A stretch of 64,000 bases of DNA from Rubrivivax sp. (lineage in GTDB: Bacteria; Pseudomonadota; Gammaproteobacteria; Burkholderiales; Burkholderiaceae_C). Of the stretch, positions 19,200 to 27,891 are shown piece after piece. Below the pieces are notes generated by a model. That model had not been told where the DNA came from and searched no databases. It saw nothing but the letters and a program-made list of their open reading frames with translations. How positions within the stretch are numbered: the first letter of the stretch is position 1; each line of letters begins with the position of its first letter. The translations under genes were made by a program, and so were the position numbers. The stretch lies in NCBI GenBank assembly GCA_016789955.1, contig JAEUPB010000075.1, positions 62,001 through 126,000 of the forward strand, in the 5' to 3' direction.

Positions 19200-20525
19200 C
19201 TAGCGGAACAGCCGCATGCGCCGGCGGGCCGGCACGGGCGCCGTGCCGTGGCCCTCCCAGCGTTCGCGCAGCTGTGCGGCCATGCCGCGCGGCACCTTGC
19301 CGGTGAGCGCCAGTGCCGGGCGCCGCGCCAGCATCGCCGCATAGCGGGTGCGCAGGTCCTCGGGCGTCAACCGCCGGGTGCCTTCGAGCCAGCGCTCGAT
19401 CGGCGTCACCGAGCCGCGCGCCAGCAGCTCGAGCGCGGCGTCCTCGGCCAAGCGACTGGGATCTTCGGCCGCACGCAGCCGGCGCACGACGAGCTGCTGG
19501 CGCCCACGCTCGAAGTCGTCGGCGTCCACGGCGCGCGCGTGCGCCTGCAGCAGCCGCAGCACCTCGCCGCTGGCCTCGTGCACCTGCGCGGGCGCGGTGG
19601 ACGCCTCCACGACGAACTGACCGCAGCTCTCGAACTGGTCGGCCGCGCAGGCTGCGTAGTACAGCAGCGCGCGGCGCTCGCGCAGCTCGTCCATCAGCGG
19701 CGAGCCCATGCCCTCGCCGAACACCGCGGCGGCCAGCGCCGCGCCGGGGTCGGCCTCGGCCAGCGAGGGCAGCGGGAAGCCCATCACGAGATGGGTCTGC
19801 ACGCTGCCGGGCAGGTCGCGCGACTTCACGCCGCCGTGCCACACCGGGGCCTCCAGCCGTGCCGGCTCGCCGGGCGGCGCATCTGCGAAGGCGCGAACCG
19901 AGGCTTCGCGCAGGCGCTTCGGATCGAAGCCGCCGGCGGCCACGACGACGATGTTGGGCGCGGTGAAGCGCTCGCGCACCAGCGCCAGCAGCTGCTCGCG
20001 CGTGTGGCGCTCGACGAGCCGCCGTTCGCCGATCACCGGCCGCGCCACCGCATGCAGGCCCCAGCTCGCCGAGTCGAACAGCTTGAAGGCGGTGGCCATC
20101 GGATCGTCGTCGACCTCGGTCATCTCATGCAGCAGCACCTGCCGCTCGCGCTCGACCTCGTCGGCGGGGAAGGTGGAGTGCAGCACCAGGTCGGCGAGCT
20201 GCGCCACGAACTCCGGCACGTGCTCTCCCAGGCCGCGCAGGTGCAGCGCGAGGTGGTCCTTGTCGGTGTGCGCATTGGCCTCGGCCCCCAAGCGCTCGGC
20301 ATCGCGGTTGATGCGCCGGGCATCGCGGCCGTGCGTGCCCTTGAACAGCATGTGCTCGACGAAGTGCGTCAGCCCGGCCTGCGGGCGTGTCTCGTGCGCG
20401 CTGCCGCCGCGCACGTAGACGCTCACCGCCGCAGTGCGCAGGTGCGGCAGCGGCAGCGCCAGCACGCGCACGCCGTTGGGCAGTACGTGCAGGACCGTCG
20501 AAGAGGTCGAGGAGGACTCCGCCAT
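19200..20525 (-). CDS. M16 family zinc metallopeptidase
   Basis: 441 residues. The inverted zinc motif HFVEH (His54, Glu57, His58) is followed by a third-ligand region ERERQVLLHEM. The second M16 half (VMGFPLPSLAEADPGAALAAAVFGEGMGSPL) lacks zinc ligands, as in PqqL/processing-peptidase pairs. No signal peptide. Convergent with the chaperone gene. Confidence 0.9.
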   Translation of the reverse strand: MAESSSTSSTVLHVLPNGVRVLALPLPHLRTAAVSVYVRGGSAHETRPQAGLTHFVEHMLFKGTHGRDARRINRDAERLGAEANAHTDKDHLALHLRGLGEHVPEFVAQLADLVLHSTFPADEVERERQVLLHEMTEVDDDPMATAFKLFDSASWGLHAVARPVIGERRLVERHTREQLLALVRERFTAPNIVVVAAGGFDPKRLREASVRAFADAPPGEPARLEAPVWHGGVKSRDLPGSVQTHLVMGFPLPSLAEADPGAALAAAVFGEGMGSPLMDELRERRALLYYAACAADQFESCGQFVVEASTAPAQVHEASGEVLRLLQAHARAVDADDFERGRQQLVVRRLRAAEDPSRLAEDAALELLARGSVTPIERWLEGTRRLTPEDLRTRYAAMLARRPALALTGKVPRGMAAQLRERWEGHGTAPVPARRRMRLFR

Positions 20526-20555
20526 CCCCCCATTGTGGGTCGTCGCTGCGACCGG

Positions 20556-21398
20556 TCAGCGCGTGGGCAGCCCCCAGATCAGGGCCACCGCGAACAGCGC
20601 CGTCCAGGCGGCCGCCAGCAGCCACACCGCGGCGGTGGGCAGCCGCCCCGCGCGGGCCCCCAGCAGCACCGCCAGCGGCAGCACCTGCTCGGCGTGGATG
20701 CCGATGAAGTGCGCCGGCCGCAGGTCTCCGCCGGACAGCGACCAGCCCGCCAGCGGCACCGAGGCGCCCGCCACCGCATCGGGCGGCTGCAGCCCGCCCA
20801 GCAGCATGCCGGCGCCGGCGCCGAGCACGAAGGTCAGCACCAGCCCGAACTGCACCGCCAGCCGCAGCGCCGCCGGGCGCGACGGGTCGGCATGCCGGCG
20901 CAGCTGCCACGCCAGCATCGGCTGCGTGGCGGTGAGCACCATCGCGCCGATGCCCATCAGGGTGTACATCGTGCCGTGGAAGGCGTCGCCCACGTTGTAG
21001 TGCGAGGCCTGGCCCAGCGCAGCCTGCAGCGCGATGTAGACGAACTCGAAGCTGCCGCTGGCGATCACCAGCGCAACGATCCAGCGCACCGCGCGGCTGT
21101 TCCGCTGTTCCGGCAGCAGGTGGCCGATGAACCACGCGGTGGTCCAGGCCAGCACCGCGATCGACAGCGCGAACTTCATCGGCTTGATCCACACGCTGGC
21201 GCCGCGCAGTTCGCGCGGGTCCAGCCCCGCGGCCAGCGCCATCGGCAGCAACAGCAGCAGCAGCGCCGCGCCGTACCGCGCGAGCACGGGCTGGCGGCCG
21301 TGCAGGGCTTGCCAGGCGCGGCGCCAGGCCGGCGCATCGCCCGAGGCAAGGGCCGGGGCGGCGGCGGGTGGAGGGGTGCGGGCGGCGAGCGTGTCCAT
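20556..21398 (-). CDS. Polytopic membrane protein, unknown
   Basis: 280 residues with about seven hydrophobic helices, including WIKPMKFALSIAVLAWTTAWFIG, SFEFVYIALQAALG and a His-containing PAHFIGIHAEQVLPLAVLLG. The conserved look of these His/Asn-containing helices suggests a real family, but I cannot name it. ATG 21398 is chosen because upstream codons are proline/arginine-rich. It may be co-transcribed with the ABA4-like gene upstream and so lie under the TetR regulator. Confidence 0.65.
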   Translation of the reverse strand: MDTLAARTPPPAAAPALASGDAPAWRRAWQALHGRQPVLARYGAALLLLLLPMALAAGLDPRELRGASVWIKPMKFALSIAVLAWTTAWFIGHLLPEQRNSRAVRWIVALVIASGSFEFVYIALQAALGQASHYNVGDAFHGTMYTLMGIGAMVLTATQPMLAWQLRRHADPSRPAALRLAVQFGLVLTFVLGAGAGMLLGGLQPPDAVAGASVPLAGWSLSGGDLRPAHFIGIHAEQVLPLAVLLGARAGRLPTAAVWLLAAAWTALFAVALIWGLPTR

Positions 21399-21445
21399 GC
21401 GGGGCTCCGGTGGTCGTGGCGGGTGGGGAGGAGTGGGCGGCGGCC

Positions 21446-21913
21446 TCACGCGGCCAGGGCTGTGGCGGCGACCTGCCGACCGCGCAGCGCCTGCACCACG
21501 GCGTGCGCCAGCAGCCCGGCCGGGCCGAACAGGAAGGTCAGCGCCAGCAGCGGCAGCACGGCGGCGTGCGGCAGGCCCGAGGCGCCGGCACGCTCGGCGA
21601 TCCAGGTGCCGACGAAGAGGTCGAACGCGAGGTAGTGCAGCCAGCCGGCGGCCAGCAGCTCGGGCCGGGCCAGCAGCTTCTGCACCTCGGCCAGCGAGCC
21701 GTAGCCGCCGTCGCCCATGCCCTGCGTGGCGAACAGCAGCACGTACGGCACGGCCAGCACCAGCGGCAGCACGCGGCCGGCGAGGCGACGCGCCCACACG
21801 GCGCGCGCCGTTCCGTACGGCGACAGCGCGAGCGCCAGCCAGCCGACGAGCGCCAGCGCATTTCCGGCCTGGAACGCGGCGTCGGGTGGGAGGACGGAGG
21901 AGGGCAGGGTCAT
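21446..21913 (-). CDS. ABA4-like (DUF4281) membrane protein
   Basis: 155 residues, four membrane helices. FDLFVGTWIAERA and LTFLFGPAGLLAH match ABA4-like proteins, named for a plant factor in neoxanthin formation; the bacterial role is unknown. Divergent from a TetR regulator with a paired operator between them. Confidence 0.8.
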   Translation of the reverse strand: MTLPSSVLPPDAAFQAGNALALVGWLALALSPYGTARAVWARRLAGRVLPLVLAVPYVLLFATQGMGDGGYGSLAEVQKLLARPELLAAGWLHYLAFDLFVGTWIAERAGASGLPHAAVLPLLALTFLFGPAGLLAHAVVQALRGRQVAATALAA

Positions 21914-21949
21914 CGTGGGCTCCGGTCGAGCGGGAATCGAGGCGGATAT

Positions 21950-21998
21950 TTGAACAGCGTTCAGATGCACGATAACGGCGCATCTGAACACTGTCAAG
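21950..21998. promoter_or_regulatory. Paired TetR-type operator in divergent promoter region
   Basis: TTGAACAGCGTTCAGATGC and GCATCTGAACACTGTCAAG form a large inverted repeat with an 11-base spacer. Each arm contains its own near-palindrome (TGAAC-N3-GTTCA, and TGAAC-N3-GTCA with one base missing). Placement between divergent genes is typical of TetR autoregulation. Confidence 0.6.
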
Positions 21999-22043
21999 CT
22001 ACACTGCGATGGCGTCATCCGCCGTTGCCTGCCGGCGCTCCCC

Positions 22044-22760
22044 GTGACCCGAGACCCGCCCCGCATGGTCCGCCGAACCCCACCCGCACCCGCGCCTCGC
22101 GAGACCTACCACCATGGCGACCTGCGGGCTGCGCTGATCGATGCCACCGAGGCGCTGCTGGCCGAGCGCGGCCTCGAGGGCTTCTCGCTGCGCGAGGTGG
22201 CGCGCCGCTCGGGCGTCTCGCCGGCCGCGCCGGCGCACCACTTCGGCGATGCGCACGGGCTGCTGGCGGAGGTGGCGCGCCTGGCCTTCGAAGGCCTCAC
22301 GGCGGCGCTGGAGGCGGGCAACGCGCGCGGCGGCAGCGATGCGCTGGCCCGGCTTCGCGAGCAGGGCATCGGTTACGTGGACTTCGCGATGCGCCACCCC
22401 GGCCGCTTCGGGCTGATGTTCCAGGGCGAGCTGCGCAAGGACACGACGCTGCTGCAGGCCGCCAATGGCACCTTCGGCGTGCTGGAGCGCGGCGTGCGCG
22501 ACTTCTACGGGGTGCCCGCCGGCACGCCGCTGAGCCCGGCGCAGTGGCAGGCGCTGCTGGGCGTCTGGTCGGTGGTGCACGGCTACGCGCACCTGGCGCT
22601 GGCCGGCCGCTTCGACCTCTTCGCCGCAGGGGGCCAGCGCCGGCAGCTGCTGCAGACGGTGCTGCCTGGCCTGCTGCAGCAGCACCTCGAAGGGCTGCGG
22701 GCGGTCGCAGCGGCTGCGCCGGACGCGCCCCGCCCCGCGGGCCGGCGGCGTGCGCGCTGA
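22044..22760 (+). CDS. TetR/AcrR family transcriptional regulator
   Basis: 238 residues from GTG 22044, or 231 from ATG 22065. The helix-turn-helix region YHHGDLRAALIDATEALLAERG...FSLREVARRSGVSPAAPAHHFGD is characteristic. The C-terminal domain (GYVDFAMRHPGRFGLMFQGE) is of the TetR_C_13/WHG type. Likely represses the divergent ABA4-like and membrane-protein genes and itself. Confidence 0.9.
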   Translation: MTRDPPRMVRRTPPAPAPRETYHHGDLRAALIDATEALLAERGLEGFSLREVARRSGVSPAAPAHHFGDAHGLLAEVARLAFEGLTAALEAGNARGGSDALARLREQGIGYVDFAMRHPGRFGLMFQGELRKDTTLLQAANGTFGVLERGVRDFYGVPAGTPLSPAQWQALLGVWSVVHGYAHLALAGRFDLFAAGGQRRQLLQTVLPGLLQQHLEGLRAVAAAAPDAPRPAGRRRAR

Positions 22761-22815
22761 CGGTGGCCACGCAGGCCCGATCTCGTCCATCATCGCGTCG
22801 AACGTTGCCCGTGCC

Positions 22816-23232
22816 ATGAACGACGCCACCTCCCCACTCGTCGCGCTGCCTGGCGCCGACTACTTCCGCGCGCTCGAAGCCGAGCGCACGCGAGCCCTCG
22901 TCGATCGCGACGTGGCGGCCATCCGCCGGTTGCACGCACCCGACTACGAGCTGATCAGCGTGCCCGGCCGCGTGATGAGCCTCGAGCGCTACCTGTCGCT
23001 GATGGCCCGGGACGTGTTCTACGCGGGCTGGGAGCACGGGCCGATGCGGGTGCAGATCGGCGCCGACATGGCCGCCGTGCGCTATCCGGCGAAGATCACC
23101 TTCCCCTCGGGTCGCATCGTCGAGTGCTGGCACACCGACCTGTACGCACGCCGCGCCGGCGCCTGGGTGGCGACCTGGTCGCAGGCCACGCAGATGCCGC
23201 CGGCGGATCCGCCGCCGGGCGGTGCGGTCTGA
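22816..23232 (+). CDS. NTF2-like (SnoaL-type) protein
   Basis: 138 residues. ERTRALVDRDVAAIRRLHAPDYELISVPGR and the C-terminal WHTDLYARRAGAWVATWSQATQ are the cone-fold pattern of NTF2-like/DUF4440 proteins. Enzymatic role unknown. The stop overlaps the start of the next gene (TGATG). Confidence 0.75.
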   Translation: MNDATSPLVALPGADYFRALEAERTRALVDRDVAAIRRLHAPDYELISVPGRVMSLERYLSLMARDVFYAGWEHGPMRVQIGADMAAVRYPAKITFPSGRIVECWHTDLYARRAGAWVATWSQATQMPPADPPPGGAV

Positions 23233-23561
23233 TGAGCGCCGACATCCTCGACACCGAACTCGTCTCCGGCATCAGCGTGTTCTTCGCGCTGATCTTCTAC
23301 GCGCCGCTGGGCGTCGTCGCGATCGGCTTCTGGTGCTACAGCGCGTTCGCCCGGCGCAGCGTGCTGACCGTGGCCAAGGTGCTGAGCACGCTGTGGCTGC
23401 TGGCGTGCATCCCGGCGGCGCTGATGATCCTGATGGGATACGCCTTCAACTCCGCCAAGATGAGCCCGCTGATCGTGATCCCGCTGTGGGTGCTGCTCGG
23501 GCTGGCCGTGCTGTGGCTGCCCGTGGGGCTGCGGGTGGTCTTCCGCATCCGCCCGGTGTAG
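23232..23561 (+). CDS. Small membrane protein, unknown
   Basis: 109 residues, three membrane helices (ISVFFALIFYAPLGVVAIGFW, VLSTLWLLACIPAALMILMGY, VIPLWVLLGLAVLWLPVGL). Translationally coupled to the NTF2-like gene. I do not recognise it. Confidence 0.6.
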   Translation: MSADILDTELVSGISVFFALIFYAPLGVVAIGFWCYSAFARRSVLTVAKVLSTLWLLACIPAALMILMGYAFNSAKMSPLIVIPLWVLLGLAVLWLPVGLRVVFRIRPV

Positions 23562-23580
23562 CGCGCCCGCCCGCCTGCCG

Positions 23581-24090
23581 ATGCTCATCCTCGAGACGCC
23601 GCGACTGCGGCTGCGCCATCTCGAGCCGGCCGACCTGCCCGCGCTCGCGGCCCTGTACGCCGACCCCGAGATCCGCCGCTACTACCCCGACGGCAAGCGC
23701 ACGCTGGCCGAGACGCAGGCCGAGCTCGAATGGTTCCAGCACGGGCACCCGCAGCACCCGGAACTCGGCCTGTGGGCCGTGGTGGACAGGCACAGCGGCG
23801 AGTTCGTCGGCCGCTGCGGCCTGCTGCCGTGGCAGATCGACGGCCGCCCGGAGGTCGAACTGGCCTACCTGATCGACAAGCGTCGCTGGGGCCGGGGCCT
23901 GGCGCCCGAAGCGTCGCTGGGCATCATCGACCATGCCCGCGACCGGCTCGGGCTGCAGCGGCTGATCTGCCTGATCACGCCCGGCAACCAGGCGTCTGCG
24001 CGCGTGGCCGAGAAGGTGGGCATGCGGATGGAGCGCGAGTACACCGACGAGTTCGGGCCGTGCCACATCTATGGCCGCTCGCTGGCATGA
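23581..24090 (+). CDS. GNAT family N-acetyltransferase (RimJ/RimL type)
   Basis: 169 residues. TPRLRLRHLEPADLPALAAL at the N terminus and the acetyl-CoA-binding stretch VELAYLIDKRRWGRGLAPEA, then NQASARVAEKVGMRME, are the RimJ-like pattern. Acceptor unknown. Confidence 0.88.
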   Translation: MLILETPRLRLRHLEPADLPALAALYADPEIRRYYPDGKRTLAETQAELEWFQHGHPQHPELGLWAVVDRHSGEFVGRCGLLPWQIDGRPEVELAYLIDKRRWGRGLAPEASLGIIDHARDRLGLQRLICLITPGNQASARVAEKVGMRMEREYTDEFGPCHIYGRSLA

Positions 24091-24161
24091 CCGCCTCACG
24101 CCAGGCCCGCGCTGATCTCCGGTAAGGTGCCGGGCACCGCAGCTCGCCGCTGGAAGTCACG

Positions 24162-24572
24162 ATGGACCCTCGCATCAGCATCGTCACGCTCGGCGTCTCC
24201 GACCTGGCCCGCAGCACGGCCTTCTACCGCGACGCCTTCGGCCTGCCGCTGCTCGCCGACAAGAGCAGCGACGGCATCTCGTTCTTCGAGGTCAACCGCG
24301 GGTCGCTGTGGCTGGCGCTGTACCCGCGCCACCTGCTGGCCGAGGACGCCGGCGTCGAGGACCGCCCGGGCAGCTTCGCCGGCGTCACGCTCGCGCACAA
24401 CGTGCGCAGCAAGGCCGACGTGCAGGCGCTGTTCGACGCCGTCGTGCGCGCCGGCGCGCGGCCGGTCAAGCCGCCGCAGGATGTCTTCTGGGGCGGGCAC
24501 AGCTCGTACGTGGCCGACCCCGACGGCTTCCTGTGGGAGATCGCGTTCAACCCGTACTCGTGGATCGAGTAG
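24162..24572 (+). CDS. VOC superfamily protein (glyoxalase/bleomycin resistance fold)
   Basis: 136 residues. VTLGVSDLARSTAFYRDAFGLPL and the C-terminal YVADPDGFLWEIAFNP with metal-ligand Glu mark a VOC fold protein of the Glo-EDI-BRP type. Substrate unknown. Confidence 0.87.
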   Translation: MDPRISIVTLGVSDLARSTAFYRDAFGLPLLADKSSDGISFFEVNRGSLWLALYPRHLLAEDAGVEDRPGSFAGVTLAHNVRSKADVQALFDAVVRAGARPVKPPQDVFWGGHSSYVADPDGFLWEIAFNPYSWIE

Positions 24573-24644
24573 GCCTGGGCCTGGCAGGGGCGTCCGCTAG
24601 CATTTCCGTCCCCTGTCTGCCACGGCGTTGCCGCCGCTCCTGCG

Positions 24645-25127
24645 ATGACCACGCCGACACCGCTCCTGCTCCGTGCTTCGGCCCTCGCGGGCCAGGCGCG
24701 GCCGTTCTCGCATCCGTGGAACCCGAACTCCGCGGTGGCGATGACCTTCCTGGGGCGCGCGCTGGGCCTCAAGCGCACGGGCGTGAACCTGGCCCGCGTC
24801 GCGCCCGGCAAGGAGTCGTTCCTGCCGCATGCGCACCATCGCGAGGAGGAGTGGGTCTACATCCTCTCGGGGCGGGGCATCGCGGAGATCGACGGCGCCG
24901 ATCACGAGGTGGGGCCCGGCGACTTCATGGCCTTCCCGGTGCCGTCGGTGGTGCACCACCTGCGCAATCCGTTCGACGAAGAACTCGTCTACCTGATGGG
25001 CGGCGAGAACCTCGACGTCGAGATCGAGGACTTTCCCAGCGTGGGCAAGCGCATGGTGCGGCGCGGCGACCAGGTCGACGTGTACCCGCTCGCGGCGCCG
25101 AAGCCGGCCCCGCCGGGTGGCGCCTGA
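24645..25127 (+). CDS. Cupin domain protein
   Basis: 160 residues. The cupin metal motif PHAHHREEEWVYILSGRG (His, His, Glu) and second motif GPGDFMAFPVPSVVHHL (His) are intact. Close to the YlbA/RmlC-like small cupins; function unknown. Confidence 0.85.
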   Translation: MTTPTPLLLRASALAGQARPFSHPWNPNSAVAMTFLGRALGLKRTGVNLARVAPGKESFLPHAHHREEEWVYILSGRGIAEIDGADHEVGPGDFMAFPVPSVVHHLRNPFDEELVYLMGGENLDVEIEDFPSVGKRMVRRGDQVDVYPLAAPKPAPPGGA

Positions 25128-25282
25128 CCGGCCCGCGGCGCCGTGACGTCGAGCCGCCGCCTCGCCCGATGACCCGGCTGTTCACCGTCGGGTTTCCGGT
25201 GCTCGAGGCGGGCCATTCGGCGTTCATCGACACCTCCCCTGAGATGCGTGCGGGCCGGCAGATCGCGCCCGGCCGTCGACTC

Positions 25283-25302
25283 TGTATTTCAATTGCAATA
25301 CA
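25283..25302. promoter_or_regulatory. Operator/promoter of toxin-antitoxin pair
   Basis: TGTATTTCAATTGCAATACA is a near-perfect palindrome and a sharp AT-rich island in this GC-rich region. TACAAT (25299-25304) is a -10 candidate overlapping it. The antitoxin ATG begins only six bases further on and has no SD. Confidence 0.55.
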
Positions 25303-25310
25303 ATTTCCGC

Positions 25311-25619
25311 ATGAGCCGATCCGCCACCTTGCCTCCCATCCGCGTCGCTCCCGAGACCAAGGCCAGCCTGGAGGCCGTGCTGCGGGAAGGCGAGTCGCTG
25401 ACGCAGTTCATCGAGAGCGCGGTGTGCCGGGAGGTGGAGTTCCGCGCCGAGCAGAGGGCCGCCGTGTCCCGAGCCGGCAAGGCACTGCACGCTGCTGACA
25501 GTGGACAGGGGCTGATGACGGCCGATGAACTGATGGCGGGCATGCAGCAGCGAGCCAAGGTGGCGCAGCAGCGCATACGCGCGGCAGTGGCGTCCAAGGG
25601 CAAGCGGGCCGAGAGGTGA
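25311..25619 (+). CDS. Ribbon-helix-helix antitoxin (YlcI/YnfO or ParD-like)
   Basis: 102 residues. LPPIRVAPETKASLEAVLREGESLTQFIESAV is a ribbon-helix-helix DNA-binding unit. The C-terminal helical tail would wrap the toxin. No SD precedes ATG 25311 and the -10 candidate lies six bases away, so the transcript may be leaderless. The stop overlaps the toxin start (GTGA). Confidence 0.8.
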   Translation: MSRSATLPPIRVAPETKASLEAVLREGESLTQFIESAVCREVEFRAEQRAAVSRAGKALHAADSGQGLMTADELMAGMQQRAKVAQQRIRAAVASKGKRAER

Positions 25620-25936
25620 GCAACCGGTATCGGGTTGTTCCTACCGTCAGTTTCCAGCAGGACATCGAGCGCCTTGAAGAGCACATCATCCTGCGGGAGC
25701 TGGCCAGCAACACGCCTGACGACACCTGCATCTTTCGATTCCTGGAGGCCTTGGAGCGCGCGCTGGGGATCCTCTCCTTCGCGCCGCACACCTGTCGGCG
25801 ATGCGAGCAGCACAGGGCGCTTCGAGAGCTGATCGTCCCGTTCGGCCATGGCGGGTGTGTCGTGCTCTTCGCCATCCGCGACCTCGACGTCGTCTTGCTC
25901 GCTGCGAGAGACCAGCACGAGCACGACTACCGCTGA
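25616..25936 (+). CDS. RelE/ParE family toxin
   Basis: 106 residues. VSFQQDIERLEEHI at the N terminus, a central helix pair, and the C-terminal strands HRALRELIVPFGHGGCVVLFAI and DLDVVLLAARDQHEHDY are the ParE/RelE fold. Acts on gyrase or on ribosome-bound mRNA in characterised members; which applies here is unknown. GTG start coupled to the antitoxin. Confidence 0.83.
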   Translation: MSNRYRVVPTVSFQQDIERLEEHIILRELASNTPDDTCIFRFLEALERALGILSFAPHTCRRCEQHRALRELIVPFGHGGCVVLFAIRDLDVVLLAARDQHEHDYR

Positions 25937-25979
25937 AGGCAGGCGTGGCCGGCTTCAGCGGAAGGGATGGGCCGCCGAC

Positions 25980-26798
25980 CTACGGCTTCTTCGCCCCATC
26001 GGCGCCGTAGATGTCGAAGGCGAAGTACTTGTCCTGGATCTTCTTGTAGCTGCCGTCGGCGCGGATCGCCGCGATGGCGCCGTTGAGCGACTTGCGCAGC
26101 GTGTCGTCGCCCTTGCGCACCGCGATGCCCGCGCCGTCGCCGAAGAATGCGGGGTCGGTGTAGAACGGGCCGTGGAAGCGGAAGCCCTTGCCCGCGGGCG
26201 TCTTCAGGAAGCCGATGTCGCCGGCCACCACGTCCACCAGCGTGGCGTCGAGCCGGCCGCTCTTCAGGTCGAGGAACACCTCGTCCTGCTTGGCGTAGCG
26301 CACGATCGTGCTCTGCTTGAAGGTCGCGGTGGCGTAGCGGTCGTGGATGGTGGTGCGCTGCACGCCGATCTTCCTGCCTTTCAGCCCCGCGGGCGAGATG
26401 TCGAGCTCCACGCCTTCGCGGATCATCATGCGGGCCGGCGTGTTGTAGTAGCGCTCGGTGAAGTCGACGTTCTTGCGCCGCTCCGGCGTGATCGACATCG
26501 AGGCGACGATGGCGTCGATCTTCTTCGCGCGCAGCGCCGGGATCAGCGCGTCGAACTCCGACTGCACCAGCTCGCAGCTCGCCTTGATGCGCTCGCACAG
26601 CGCCCGCGCGATGTCGATGTCGAAGCCCTTGAGCTTGCCGTCCGTGCCGATCTCGGAGAAGGGCGGGTAGGCGCCTTCGACGCCGATGCGCAGCGGGGTC
26701 TGCGCGGTGGCCTGCGCCGCTGCCTGTGTCGCGGCGGCGACGGTCAGCGCGGCGAGCAGCGACGTGCCGAGGAGGCGGGCGAAGGAAGGCAAGGGCAT
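25980..26798 (-). CDS. Polar amino acid ABC transporter periplasmic binding protein (HisJ/ArgT/AotJ-like)
   Basis: 272 residues with a signal peptide ending near TQAAAQA. LRIGVEGAYPPFSEIGTDGKLKGFD, DALIPALRAKKIDAIVASMSITPER and the GRLDATLVDVVAG block are the SBP_bac_3 signature of lysine/arginine/ornithine/histidine-binding proteins. It stands alone, without permease or ATPase genes, and may serve the orphan Q-M-O-P operon at 10.2-13.6 kb (inference). GGAG precedes ATG 26798. Confidence 0.9.
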   Translation of the reverse strand: MPLPSFARLLGTSLLAALTVAAATQAAAQATAQTPLRIGVEGAYPPFSEIGTDGKLKGFDIDIARALCERIKASCELVQSEFDALIPALRAKKIDAIVASMSITPERRKNVDFTERYYNTPARMMIREGVELDISPAGLKGRKIGVQRTTIHDRYATATFKQSTIVRYAKQDEVFLDLKSGRLDATLVDVVAGDIGFLKTPAGKGFRFHGPFYTDPAFFGDGAGIAVRKGDDTLRKSLNGAIAAIRADGSYKKIQDKYFAFDIYGADGAKKP

Positions 26799-26950
26799 GG
26801 CGAGCTCCACGAGGCGAGGGCGCCAGTATCGCCGTCGCGGGCCCGCATCCCGGGGGGCGGCGTACGCCGGTCCCGGCCGCCGGGCTTGCATCGGCCGGGC
26901 CTGCCCCCAGGTGTCCCGTTCGGCCTCGATCGGCCGGAGCCGAGGTGACG

Positions 26951-27781
26951 ATGGACGGAGCGCTGGCGCCCGTGCTGCTGACCGTGGGGGCGCTCGTGGC
27001 GCTGGCGTGGCCGCTGGCCGGGCCGCTGCACCGCCGCTGGCGCCGGGCCCGGCTGGCGCGGCAGCCGTTCCCGCATGCGTGGCGCACGATCCTGCGCCGC
27101 CGCGTGCCGCTGCTGCGGCGCCTTCCGGCCGACCTGCGGCTGCAGTTGCACGCGCTGGTGCAGCGCTTCGTGGCCGAGGTGCCGGTGATCGGCTGTGCCG
27201 GGCAGGAGATCGACGACGAGGTGCGCGTCGTGATCGCCGCGCAGGCCTGCCTGCTGCTGCTCAACCGCGGCGGCGGCTTCGAGGGGCTGCGCGAGGTGCT
27301 GGTGTACCCCGGTGCCTTCGCCGTGCAGCACGTGCGCACCGGGCCCGACGGCGTGCAGCACGACGAGCGTCGCGCGCTGGCCGGCGAGTCGCACGGGCGC
27401 GGCGCGCTGGTGCTCTCGTGGCAGGACGTGCTCGACGGCGCGGCCGATCCGTCGGACGGGCACAACGTGGTCATCCACGAGTTCGCGCACCGGCTCGACC
27501 AGGACCACGGCCCCGCCAACGGCGCGCCGTGGCTGGGGCCGCGCCGCGGCTACGCGCAGTGGTCGCGCGTGCTCGGGGCCGAGTACGCAGCGCTGCGGGC
27601 GCGCGTGGAGGCGGGTGTGGAGGGCCTGATTCCCGCCTACGGCGCGATCGACGCGGCCGAGTTCTACGCCGTGGTCTCCGAGCTGTACTTCGAGCGGCCC
27701 ATCGAACTGCGCGCGGCGCACCCGGCGCTGTATGCCCAACTGCGGCAGGCGTACCGCACCGATCCCGCGGCGTGGCAGTGA
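26951..27781 (+). CDS. M90 family zinc metallopeptidase (MtfA-like)
   Basis: 276 residues. A membrane segment opens the chain, then PFPHAWRTILRRRVPLLRRLP and the zinc motif VIHEFAHRLDQ (HExxH) with a downstream Glu in AEFYAVVSELYFERP. This is the MtfA/DUF980 family; E. coli MtfA binds the Mlc repressor and has peptidase activity. Unlike MtfA it has an N-terminal membrane anchor, common in betaproteobacteria. Confidence 0.88.
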   Translation: MDGALAPVLLTVGALVALAWPLAGPLHRRWRRARLARQPFPHAWRTILRRRVPLLRRLPADLRLQLHALVQRFVAEVPVIGCAGQEIDDEVRVVIAAQACLLLLNRGGGFEGLREVLVYPGAFAVQHVRTGPDGVQHDERRALAGESHGRGALVLSWQDVLDGAADPSDGHNVVIHEFAHRLDQDHGPANGAPWLGPRRGYAQWSRVLGAEYAALRARVEAGVEGLIPAYGAIDAAEFYAVVSELYFERPIELRAAHPALYAQLRQAYRTDPAAWQ

Positions 27782-27891
27782 GAGGCGGCCAGGCGCCGCG
27801 AACCGCAACCAACGCAACGATTGAATCGTCGTCCGCTGCCGACTTCGCGCCGACACTGGGCGTCCACCCGAGAGACGCTCCGCGCCCCGCC

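Noticed and set aside
25171-25310. Short reading frame starting MTRLFTVGFPVLEAG upstream of the antitoxin
   Set aside because: It has no SD, and it loses protein-like character after about 30 residues and runs into the antitoxin promoter. Perhaps a gene remnant, but I cannot name it.
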